In this document: piece after piece, positions 33,001 through 45,000 of the stretch | How the letters are laid out: the number at the start of each line of letters is the position of its first letter | Position numbering within the stretch: position 1 is the stretch's first letter | Origin: Callaeas wilsoni | Taxonomy: Eukaryota > Chordata > Aves > Passeriformes > Callaeidae | Length of the DNA stretch: 64,000 nucleotides | NCBI GenBank assembly: GCA_013398955.1 | Contig: VWPU01017712.1 | Location: 54,807 to 118,806 of the forward strand | Reading direction: 5' to 3' | Notes under the pieces: generated by a model | The model's database searches: none | The model's input: the letters and a program-made list of their open reading frames with translations, nothing else | What the model was told of the DNA's origin: nothing | Program-made: the position numbers and the translations under genes

Positions 33001-36000
33001 TCAGAATAAAGCTTCTCCCAGCACGCAAACAAGCACACCCTGGTGCTGTATCCCACAGTGACTCAACTGCCAGCGGTAATGGAGAGAGCACGGAGAAGGC
33101 AACTGCAGGAATAGAGCCCCTAGACTTCTGCCATATGGGTGGGAGCAAGAACCGAACACAAAGTTGATTTTCTTTTGGAGACACTCAAGTATCTTCCTTA
33201 TTCTACTGTTAATAACAGTTCTGCTGAATCCCAGAGTTTGGAGGACGGCACATGGGGTTGCAGAGAGCTCTCGTGCTCACCCTCAGCACTGAACACAATG
33301 GGCAGCAAAGCACGCAGAGAAGTGATGAGGGAAGAGAATGAAAGAGCAACTGAATAAGAAGAGATTATATTTTTAAATACTTTTTAATGTATTTGTTTTT
33401 AACTCCTAATGGATTAATGGCCACAGAGATGCTCCAGGGCTGGAGGTCCCTCTGCTTTGGAGCCAGGCTGGGAGAGCTGGGAATGTTCCCCTGGAGAAGG
33501 GAAGGCTCCAGGGAGAGCTCCGAGCCCCTTGCAGGGCCTGAAGGGGCTCCAGGAGAGCTGGAGAGGGACTGGGGACAAGGGATGGAAGGACAGGACACAG
33601 GGAATGGCTTCCCACTGTCAAGGGCAGGGATGGATGGGATATTGGGAAGAAATTGTTCCCCATGAGAGTGAGGAGGCCCTGGCACAGAGCAGCTGTGGCT
33701 GCCCCATCCCTGGAAGTGTCCAAAGCCAGGTTGGACACCGGGGCTTGGAGCACTCTGGTCTAGTGGAAGGTTTCCCTACCCATGGCAAACACTGGAATAA
33801 GATGACCTTTAGAGTCCCTCCCAAGCCACGAGGATGCTCAGTAGCACACTCACCATCCTCCAGCCAACTTGCAGAAACAGGAGGCTGGAAAATCCATCTC
33901 AGAAGTCACCAAATCCAGCCCTTCACTAATGCAGGCAAAGGCACATAAAAGCACAATTCTCTGCTTTAAAAGTAGTTACACTTTCAGCCTGTGCCATCAC
34001 CTCTGTGAGACCTATCCAGGGGCTCCCTAGTCCTGGATCTCACCACTCTGCCACCAGAAACTTTCTTTTAACCTCAAATCTTTCACACTTCAATATTTTC
34101 ATCTGTCTGATGTTCTTCTGTGCCTTAACCCTCTCCCTGGGCTTTACCCTGCTGTACATCTCAGCCTTCTTTTAGATCAAATGAAAGAGCAATGCTCTGA
34201 ATTCCTTCTCTGAACACAAGCACTGCCTCCTCCAGCTCTCCAAGAGCCCCTCTCTGCACCTCATCTGCTGCTCTCGACCACCAGTGACCTGAGAGGCATT
34301 TCAGGCTCTGACAGTGCCTCTGTTGTGGTATCAGAATCACCCCGAGTCTCCTGCACACCATAAAATAAAAATAAGTTGTTCATTATATAGCTCTCAGTCA
34401 CAGAGCTGAAGGGACTTGGAGAGGAATCTAGCTCATCTCTCAGCCCCAGGCAAGACCCTCTCTCCTGCTCTGCCCTTTCCAACTAATGAACTCTGTGTGT
34501 GCAGCAGAAACTCTCACTATGAGTCCCTGTGGGCACAATCTTCCCTTTCCATGGGATTTTTATTTCGGTCCTCAAGTTTGCACATCCTCCTCCTTTCTGC
34601 TCTCCTGGTTCCACAGCACAGATAGCTGGGGATAGGACGTAGCCCTGAGCCTCCTTCCTTCCCTTGTCAAGCTGCTCAGAAAAGAATCAGAATCATAGAA
34701 TGATTAGGGTTGGAAGGGACCTTAAGGCTCCTCTCATGCCCTGCCATGGGCAGGGACACCTTCCACTATCCCAGGGTGCTCCAAGGCCTGTCCAGCCTGG
34801 CCTTGAACACTTCCAGGGATGGGGCAGTCACAGCTTCTCTGGGCACCCTGTGCCAGGGCCTCACCACCCTCACAGGGATGAATTTCTTCCCAGTATCCCA
34901 TTTTAATTCTGCCCTTTGGCAGTGTGAACCATTCCCCCTTGTCCTGTCACTCCAGGCCCTTGTAAAATCTCTTTCCATCTTTCCTGGTGGGCCCTTCAGG
35001 TACTGAAAAGCTACAATTAGGTCAACCCAAAACCTTTTCTTTTCCACAGTGAACAAACCCCAAAAAGATGATGCTTAGTAAAACACTGTTAATATTTCCC
35101 TGCATGGGGAACTTTACTTCTCTCAACCATGCACAGCAAGGATAATGATGCACCCAAAATCTGTCAGGCAGTTGCAAACTAATTTGGAAGGAATTAAGCA
35201 CAACATCACTTTGCTGCGGCTAAGCTCCATCTTAAAACTAAAAGGGAAAAAACCGGCCTATTGTCCATCAAATCCAGCTGTTCCTGAGACAAGCTGCAGT
35301 TAATAACAACAAAAACTAGCCTAAAGAATCAAGCCCTGCACATTTATTTTTGACAGCCCCAGTTCAGGCACCTGTTTTCTGAACTGTGACTCATTCTGCA
35401 TCTCGTCTCTAAGCGTGTGCTCGCCGGGCCAAGAGACAAAGCGCAGTCGGCGGAATGACTCAGACGGAGTGAGGGGAATGAGGAATGGGCTGCAGGGAGC
35501 AGGCCAGCCAGGAGTGAAGGGCACGCTGTGCCCTCTGCGAGACACAGCCTGGCGGCGGAGCCACGACCGGATTCTGCCCACAGGGAGGAAGATGTGAGAC
35601 CTCAACCAGCAACTTCATTGCCACCGGGATGGCGGGTCCCACCCCCGCCAGCCCTGCCCTGCCCTGCTGTGCTTTGATGTGACCTGTGGAGGTGCCACGA
35701 GGGCACGAAGGATCTAAGGAGGAGCTGGCTGGCTTCAGCAAGTGGAATTTTGGTGGAGAGGCCTCAGAAGAGCTCAGGTCTCCTTTCTTTGCCCACTCAA
35801 GTGGTTTCTGAGTGCAGAGAATCATGGAATCCCCTGAGTTGGGAGGGACCCACAGGGATCACCCACCCAGCCCCTGTCCCTGCACCGACCCCCCAACAGC
35901 CCCACCCTGGGCCCCCCTGGCAGCGCTGTCCAAACGCTCCTGGAGCTCCGGCAGCCTTGGGGCCGGGCCCATTCCCTGGGGAGCCTGGGCAGTGCCCGGC

Positions 36001-39000
36001 ACCCTCTGGGGGAAGAACCTTTCCTGATTTCCACCCAAACCTCTCCTGGCACAGCTCCATACCCTTTTTGGTTGCAGATCCAAGCTGTTCTCCTGCAAGA
36101 AGATTTTGAGTGGACTTAGAAAGGAGAGATCAGATGTGAGAGATGGCTTTTAAGGGTAAACTTAAAAAATATATATAAAATAGGTGTATTTCCAAACTTT
36201 GTAACAACTTCCATCAAATGCTTAAAACCTGCCTCTGCCAGCAACTTCCATTCGGTGTTTTGTTAAACTCATCATTGAATTATAGAAGTGATTCTTTTTT
36301 ACTCAAGGCTTAATGGCACAATAAAGTAGACATTATTCAAATCTATTCAAATTAGGTGCATCTCTCAGACACTCAGCACAAGAGGACTGCTTTGAGAGGT
36401 GCCTGAACAGCAGAGTCCCACCTTGGGAGGAGAAACAGAGGGGAAAACAGAGCCCTGGTGCTGGAGTGGGTGGACAAAGACCACAGTCAATGGCAGACCA
36501 TGCAGCTGGCTGAGCCGTCAGGCCCCTGCCCTGAGGTACCTCTTGTCCTCAAAGAAATATGGAAAATTGTACCTCCAGCGCACTAGAGAGGCAATTTCAT
36601 GGAGCTGATCACAGAATCATGGAAGGGGTTCAGTCGGAAGGAACCTTAAAACTCATCTTAAAGCCATTGGCAGGGACACCTTCCACTAGCTCAGGCTGCT
36701 CCAAGCCCCAATGTCCAACCTGGCCTTGGACACTGCCAGGGATCCAGGGGCAGCCACAGCAAATCTGGGAATTTCATCCTAGCCCCTACCCACCCTCCCA
36801 GCCAGGAATTCCTTCCCAAGATCCCACCCCAATCTCCCCTTTCCCAGTGGGAAGCCATTCCCTGCGTCCTGTCCCTCCATCCCTTGTCCCCAGTCCCTCT
36901 CCAGCTCTCCTGGAGCCCCTTCAGGCCCTGCAAGGGGCTCCGAGCTCTCCCTGGATTTTCCCCTTCTCCAGGGGAACATTCCCAGCTCTCCCAGCCTGGC
37001 TCCAGAGCAGAGAGGCTCCAGCCCTGGCGCAGCTCCGTGTTCCTCTGGATCTCTCCAGCAGCTCCCGCTCCTGGTGCTGTTGGCCTGGGGCTGGGGCAGC
37101 TCTGCAGGTGGGGTCTCACCTGAGGGGCACGGGGGCAGAATCCCCCCTCCCCTGCACTGAATAACCTGAACCCTTCCCTGCAAAGGGCTTTCCATGCTCC
37201 TCCACAGCAGCAAAGCAACAATCAACGGAAATGATGGGAAAACCCCTAAGAACTCCAAGAATTAGAATGGTACAAATGTCAAATAAAGAGCAAAATGCCA
37301 GTCAAGCCCTCTTAGCCTGGAAACAGTGACCACCCTTTTCGGGGTGCAAAGAGGAAGCTAATGGTACTTTACTAAAAGGTGACACAACCCCGTTGTTCCC
37401 AGAGGCAGCAAAAGCTACTGTCAGCTGTTTTCCACAGATGATTTTACTGGCCCAAACCAGCACTAAAAAGCCAAGTAATTCCAGTTGCTTCTGAGTTTTG
37501 ATGTGTATTTAACATGCATAAAGCATAAGCCATTATAGACATTAAAAGCAATAAGAGATGTATTAGGTGATTTAAGTAGTCCAGCTTCTCCAGCAGGATT
37601 TTCCAGATGAACAGGGCATTTCCCAGGAATTTGTCTGGGCTGTTTCTAGGTGCCCTAGGTGTGGAATACACCACCAGTTCCCTTGGGAGTCAATTTCACA
37701 GCTAAATGCTTTCTCCAAGCAGGTTGAATTGTGTGATGCTCAACCTAAACATTTTTATTTCATCTCATTATTTCTATTTACGCTGCTTTTACTTGACAAA
37801 TTCAGAAAGTTAATAATGTGTCACATAAAACTAATGGCTAGAACAATAAATATTCTGTATAATTTCACAAACACAGCACCACTTTTATTTAGGTTCTGTG
37901 ATACACTGCCAGCATATTGCATTTCAAGATGTACTAAAAAAAATACCATGGAGAATTTTTTTTCCTTAATAAGAAAACATGTTTCTGTGGTTTGATCAAA
38001 TAACTCTTACATGATTTTCAATTTCCAGGAAGGAAATTAAAATAAAGGAAAAATCTTATGGTGGTGTATGAGAAAAGGAACATTACCCAAACTGTTCAGT
38101 TTTATTATTTGATTCCACTTGTTCAGGTGATTTCACTCTGTAGAAAAAGGGTCAAATTCCATTTGCAAGTTTTTTAATTGTGCCATTAAAAGCTCAGTGA
38201 ACATTTGCAAAACAAGTTACGAGCAATTTCCTATTAAAAATAGATTATTAAGCTTTAAAAATCATATTCTCAGGGTAATATGTGTGTCCTGCAAGATAGA
38301 AATGAACGAACTTCCAGCAATAATTCACAGTAAATGAGTTTTGATTAAAAATTTACATTTACCTTGCCCCTGATATCTACCTTGGAATTTTAGAGGGGCT
38401 GGGGAATGAATTGACTTGGTCCCAAAGCTGGGTTGCTGCATGTGAGAAACTAAAAGAAAATCATACTCAAACCCTCAGATGGATGTTAACAGCCTGAAAT
38501 GGAAAATACAGATCCCAGCACCCCATATCTGGAGCCCACACGTGACCATCTCCACGGGGCCCCGAGTCTGCTCCCCCCTTATTTACCAACTGCTCTGGAT
38601 TTTCAAGGGCTCATGTCAGTCCAGCAGCACCCAGCCATCAGCTCAGGGGGAAGGGAAGGATTTTGTGAGGTGAATTTGGATCTCCAAGGCAGTTCCCCTG
38701 AAATCTGATGTCACAGTTTGAGCTTGGCCACTCACGGATGCCAACACTCGTCCTTCTTCTTGAATTCCCAGCTGTGCCCCAGGGAGGGGATGGATGAAGC
38801 CATGGGTAGCAAATCTGGGATATATGTGTGTGTGTGTGTGTGTATATATATATGGCCAATGGAGGGTATTTATTTGATTTTGTACGGGTGAAGAGGCAGG
38901 ACTTTCACAGTTCTTTGCAAGCACTCAGCTGGTTTTTCACAGGAAAACAGAGAAGTAAAACAACCCAACGAAACAGGACAGTTGGATGAAGATGGCAAAC

Positions 39001-42000
39001 ACAACACACAAAACAACTACTTGGCATTAATGAATGCAAATAAGTCCTTGATAATGCTGTTGAGAAGCTGCTGGTGTTATTAGTACTTCAATCAGAGAGA
39101 TGCTCGTTAGGGGGGAAAAAATGAACTTAGAAAATCCTTCTCCTGTGGGAAGCTTCATGCTCCTTCCTCTCCTTCCAGCAAATTCCTCCTTATCAGCTAA
39201 AATCAGGGTCCAACCTGCGGAAATGTTTACAGTCTTCAAATCAAAAACTAGTTAAAATCACTTATCAGCCAAATATTCCCTAAGTACAAGGCACGCTTAA
39301 CAGATATCTCTGGTGATCTCATGACAGCTCCCTTTCAAATATCTATATTCCATATTATATTATGGGAGTAGCAAAAGTTTCCCCTAATTTTTTTCCCTAA
39401 TTTTACAATAGAAATCAAAACAAGATACTGGGCACTTGTTAACTGGAAATAATTCTTTAGGTGAAGGTTTTATTGGGTATTTTAGTTGATGTTTTGTTAG
39501 GAGGGATCACAGCCAGCCTAGTGCAGCTAATCCGCTTCACACACCTCAGCTGCCCAGGGAACGCTCCCTTCCTACCACTGGCATTCCTTCAAAGGGGATC
39601 CCACACTTTTCCATGACCTAAAAGTGGGCCAGCAGAAGAGGAATAAACACCAAATAGGAAGCACAAGCTGGGATGTCCTCCTCATGCGTTCCTTTGTCAC
39701 CCTGATGCTCCAGGAGGGAGCCTAATGACTGGAAGTGGTTTTGCTAAAGACAAAGAGACAGCTACACACTGACAGGCTCGGAATTCCTCGGTGCTAACGC
39801 ACGGAAAAGCTCCTAGAACCAGTAAATGCCAGAAAGCTCAGAAATAAGACTTTAGAAATTAAAGTGCCTTTCCAAAGGCAAGTTGAGAAGTCCAGAGCCT
39901 ACTTTAGCCAGGTCAGGCAGAACCACACTGGCCTTTCTGGCCTCAAAGGCTGCATGTGATCCATCTCCAGGAACTGCCACAGCAGATCAGGATTATTCAG
40001 TTTATCTTCCCCCCTCAATTTCACCCCCTTCCTGCAACTATTATCCTTCTGAGGATAGGAATGACTTTCAGCTTATTTATATTATCCTTGAAAAACCCTA
40101 AGCTGCTCTGTCCCCCTCTAACACATCTCGATCGGACAAGAGGAAATGGATTCAAGTTGTGCCTCGAGAGGTTTAGACTGGATATTAGGGAAAATTTCTT
40201 CATGGAAAGAGTTGTAAAGCATTGGCACAGGCTGCTCAGGGAAATGGGCATCACCATCCCTGGAAATGTTCAAAAACCTCGTGGATGTGGTGCTTGAAGA
40301 CAGTTTAATGGTGAACACAGTGGTGGTGCTGTGTTCATGGATGCACGTGGTGATTTAAAGGCCTTTTCCAGCCTTACCAGTTGTATGATTTGACACAGCC
40401 TGGTCATTTCTGCTTAACGTGGCTTTTGTACATCACATCTCAAGCCTGCCCTCCTTCCCAATCCGCCTGCTTGCACTGGAGCCCCAGTCTCAGCTCAGTG
40501 GAGCTGTCCTTGCCATGCTTACACTAACCCAGCTGACTGTCACTGACTAGATTGAGAGGTCACAAAAGCTGGTCCATCAGCAAGTTTGATGGACTAAAAG
40601 CAGGTCAGCAATGTGTGAAGTAAAGGGGAAAGTGAGTCATCAAGAGTGACAACCAGAACAGGATAAAAGCTGTAAAAAACATCAGTTCCTTGGCCCTTAG
40701 TTCTTCGCTGAACTCCAGCTGCACGAAACAGCCCAAAATCAAGATGCATGTCAAAATTAAGATGAATTCACCCTGTAGAAGTGCTGGAGCTGGCAGATGC
40801 TTCATTTCAAATCATTCCTCACCCTGCAGCTTCCCCAAATCCTGCACCCTTTGGCACAGGACGTACTACTCATTTCTCTGCTCCTTTACTGCTGGTTGCA
40901 ACTTCATTGCAATAAAAGGCATTTAACAAGGGCATCACTCGGATGCAAAATACGAATAGGCTGAAAATATATTAATTAATCTGTGGTACCCCCTACCCAC
41001 TCCCAAATCAGCTCATCACTTTAGCTCTGCACTTCTTGAACAGATGGGATCTTCTGGCAGCCTTTAAACCACTCAAAAGCACTTTCTCCCATAACAAAGC
41101 AAACTAATTACTAGAGTAAGATGCTACTTCCCATGTATTTTTCTGCTATTTTTAAGGAATCAGCTCGCTGTCTGATTCAGAATTTGCAGCGAAGCCCTCA
41201 AACAGCAGAATTAAATGCACATTGGTGCTATGGCAGAGAACATGCTAAATGAACTTCGCAAGGATTTTGCTCACCAAATGCTTCTCCCTTTCCCTTTAGG
41301 AAACTAAGGATCACGGGTGCAAAGATAATCAGCCCTCAGCAGTGGCTTCACGTGCTGGATCCCTGAACAAAGCACAGCAACGACTGCTCCAGCTCTGCTC
41401 TAAAAGATTCCAAAATAATTTTTTTCCAACTTGAGGATAATTTTTTCCCAGTGCAAAAATTTTCTTGTAGACTCTGTAAGTGCTTTGCTCAACCTCAGCA
41501 TTTGCTTGCTAGGCTGTGCATGTTTTTTCCAAGGTAACTTCTTGCCTTTAGCGACTTCAAGATACGTGGAAATCAATGTCAAAATTATAAACTTCCAAAA
41601 CTCTTTTGGGAAAGCTTCTAAAAATGGCTGCAGAGGATTACAGGACTTAGATTAATTCGATAACAAGCCCTAAAAAAGCCTGAGCTACAACAATACCAAT
41701 TCAGACACTTGGATGAGTCCCAGGCACCCAAGGAAGTTAAACACTCTTAGAAAAAAAATTGCAATATTCAGCACCTCTGAAAGCACAAAGAGCTGCAGAG
41801 AGAAGCCAACAGATTTTGTAATAACTAAGCAAATTTAGTGGTAGGTTTGCGATTCAGTAGGTATTTGTTGAGTGGCAAATAAACTAAAGCAGCTAGTTAC
41901 GTGTTGCCTAGCTGCAGCCTCTAATAGGAATTGCTTCCCTGCAGGTAAATCACTTTCTATTACTCCTAAGTACCCCAGGAAAAATACTAATTGAAAACAC

Positions 42001-45000
42001 AGTTCTAATACTGTCCAGCTGGAAAACATTAGCTTAGGATGGAACTAGCTTGACACTGGCTGCCAACTGGCTATGGACAATGGAACAGGAAATTAATCTC
42101 TTGCAGACAAGACATCCCGTTTTCCACTTCTCCTTTGTAACCTTCAAATCAACTCGTCATTAACCAACAGCTTTGATTCCCATGGGGAAAGAAAACCATC
42201 ACTGAATTCATGATAATGCAAGTCTGGCTTTCTTGCATTAAAATGAGGACCCAAATTTTGACATAATGGATGGCAGAGGAACTGGCGGGCGGATACAACA
42301 TCCAGCACCACAGTAACATTTCCCTCTCTTCTTGGCTAGGAGTTAAAGAACAGCCAGAACACAAAGCAACCACAAAGAAAAACGCAGTTGTCCAATCCTG
42401 TATCGCCCCAGCCCATCTTCCTGCACCTCCCTCCTGCCAAGAGCTTTTTCCCGTGCAGGTGCAAAAGGGATGAGGAGAAAAGCCCAAGCTGCTGGCTAGT
42501 GTTAAACCATAACATCCCAGAGATACTCAGACTGGCTTTTCATTTCTATTTAAATTCATTTCCATGCAGGGGCCAACAGGTCAGACTATCTCAGAAGCAT
42601 CATTCTCCAAGTTGTTTCCAACCCATGACCTTCTCAAGCCTCCTCTCCTTTCGTGAAACACTCCGGCCTTTTATGACTACTTTTATTCCCTACCCAAGTT
42701 CTCCGAGATGAGAAAAAACTATATGAACCCCATAAAATCTAGTAACTCTCCTTGTCCTGTAGAGGCATCCTTGTTCTGCACCACCACCTGCGAGCAGATG
42801 ATGGCAGGGGTCCCCTCCCATGGCAGGTAGTTGCAACAGGATGATCTTTAAGTTCTCTTCCACCCCAAAACATTGACTCGATGATTTTATGAAGTTACCT
42901 GCTGGCACGACATTACAGGTCCACATTCATCTACTCAGCTCCAGATTACTGTACAGGGTTTATGCCATTGCATGAATCAGACCATCTCACTTGTGCCCAA
43001 AATTGATTAAGAATCATGTATCTGAGTTATCAGCACAGAGGCAATTACTAGTTCCTAACGATTTCTGGGTCTAAAATAGGATATTTCTCCACAGTCTTAC
43101 TTATTATGCTTCAAACCAGCTTCTCCATCCATTCTAGAGGAACCCGAGGAGGCCAGGCAAGATGAGGGCAGCAGAACAAGAGGAGAAATGACACACTGAT
43201 CAGAACTGAAGCGGTCCAAAGTTTATCCTCTCTGTAGTTTGAGTGCAGACAACTTGTCAGAGAGCAAAAAGTTTAGAACAGCTTTGTTCTGGCCTGATCC
43301 CACAGGAGAGGTGTTTTTTACTAGTTTACTTCCAGGTAACAGAAGAAGATGAAGGGAAGGGCCCCAGACAGACTGCAACCCAAAACCATCAGCTGCCAGG
43401 CTACCTCCTCCCAGATCTGCCTCCAGCCTGATGCCACATCCATATGCATACCATGGCTTTTTTGATGAGCAATGAAATAAAGGTTCAGTCTAATTTGGTG
43501 AGTGACAATCCAATTTTGCAAGGGTGGATTCCCAAGTCTTGGTGAGCTGTTAGAGGTAATGACTCCCAGTACCAGTCCCATGATAGAAGCAGGGAAATTA
43601 TAAAAAAATCAGAAAATCTGAGTATCTGGAGTCAAAAGGAAGTCAGTGGGGAGCAGAACCAGTCAGAGCATCCAAGGAGAGATTCAGATGCTCAATCACA
43701 TGAACTACTACTTTGCACATTTTACTTTACTTCCACTATGCTCCAAACCAGGCACAAGACAGGATGAGAAGAAACAGCCTAATGCTGCACCAGGAGGAGT
43801 TTAGATTGGAAACTAGGGAAAATGTCTTCACAGAAAGGGCTGCCCAGTCCTGGCACAGGGACTGGGGCTGGGTGTCCCCAGGCAGGGCTGGAGTCCCCAT
43901 CCCTGGAGGGATCTCAAAGCCATGTGGTTGTGGCACTTGTGGGGGCATGGGGCACTGGTGGCCCTGGCAGTGCTGGCAGAGCGGTGAAGGTTGGACTCAA
44001 TGGTCTTAGAGGGATTTTCCAACCTTAATTATTCTGTGATTCAGTATATTGAAAAGCTGCTTCTACACAATGTCCACCCAGAACATGGTGCAGGACACCA
44101 GTCAACTGGAAAAGTATTAAAACCTGCCATGACAGACCGTATTTACACACAAGTAAGGAAGAGCTAAAGCTATACAGGCAACCTTAAAGGTGACATTTCC
44201 TGGTACTTAGGCCAAGACTTAAAAATTGTTACTCACCAAATAGAAGTTTTGGGGTCAGAGTGCTTTCATGTGCTTTACAATAATTAAAATACACGTATTT
44301 CTTAAAGAAAACCAGAACTAGCTCTCCTGTTATAGTAAGAGAATGTGAGAAACTTAGTGTCTGGACTAATAATAGAATCACAGAATGGTTTAGGTGCAAG
44401 GGACCCCAAAGCCCAGTGCCAACCCCCTGCCCTGGGCAGGGACACCTGCCACTATCCCAGGCTGCTCCAAGCCCTGTCCAACCCGGCCTGGGACACTGCC
44501 AGGGATCCAGGGGCAGCCACAGCAAATCTGGGCACCCTGTGCCAGGGCCTCAACACCCTCCCAGGGAAGAATTTCTTCCCAACATCTAATCCACATCTAC
44601 GCTTCTTAACCCTAAGGCCTAATGAGAAAAACTTCCAAAAAACTTAAGTTTAAATAAAATAAAACAATCCAGCTGCCTTAGCTGAGAAAGAAAAATAATC
44701 AGTGTTCTCAGGTTCTTCATTTTTTCTTTTTGTATGAAAGTCTGTGCTGGTCAAAGCATCACATCAAAAAGACCTTTGAATTAATTCATCACCTGTTAAA
44801 TATGCTTTTACTAAAAATGCAACGTGTTGTGTGTAAGAATGTGCCAGCCTGGTGTACGACAATGATTTCTTCATGCTCTTATTTGCTAATCACAAGATAT
44901 ATTGGAATATACATTTTTTAATCAGAAATATGTTAGTTACCCATATGTTAGCACAATTACAGTACACAGACACGATTATATTCACGTTTGTTTTGAGATA

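Noticed and set aside
35321..35605. 94-codon minus-strand frame in an ATRN intron
   Set aside because: No recognisable domain, no splice context, and biased composition from CpG-rich DNA.
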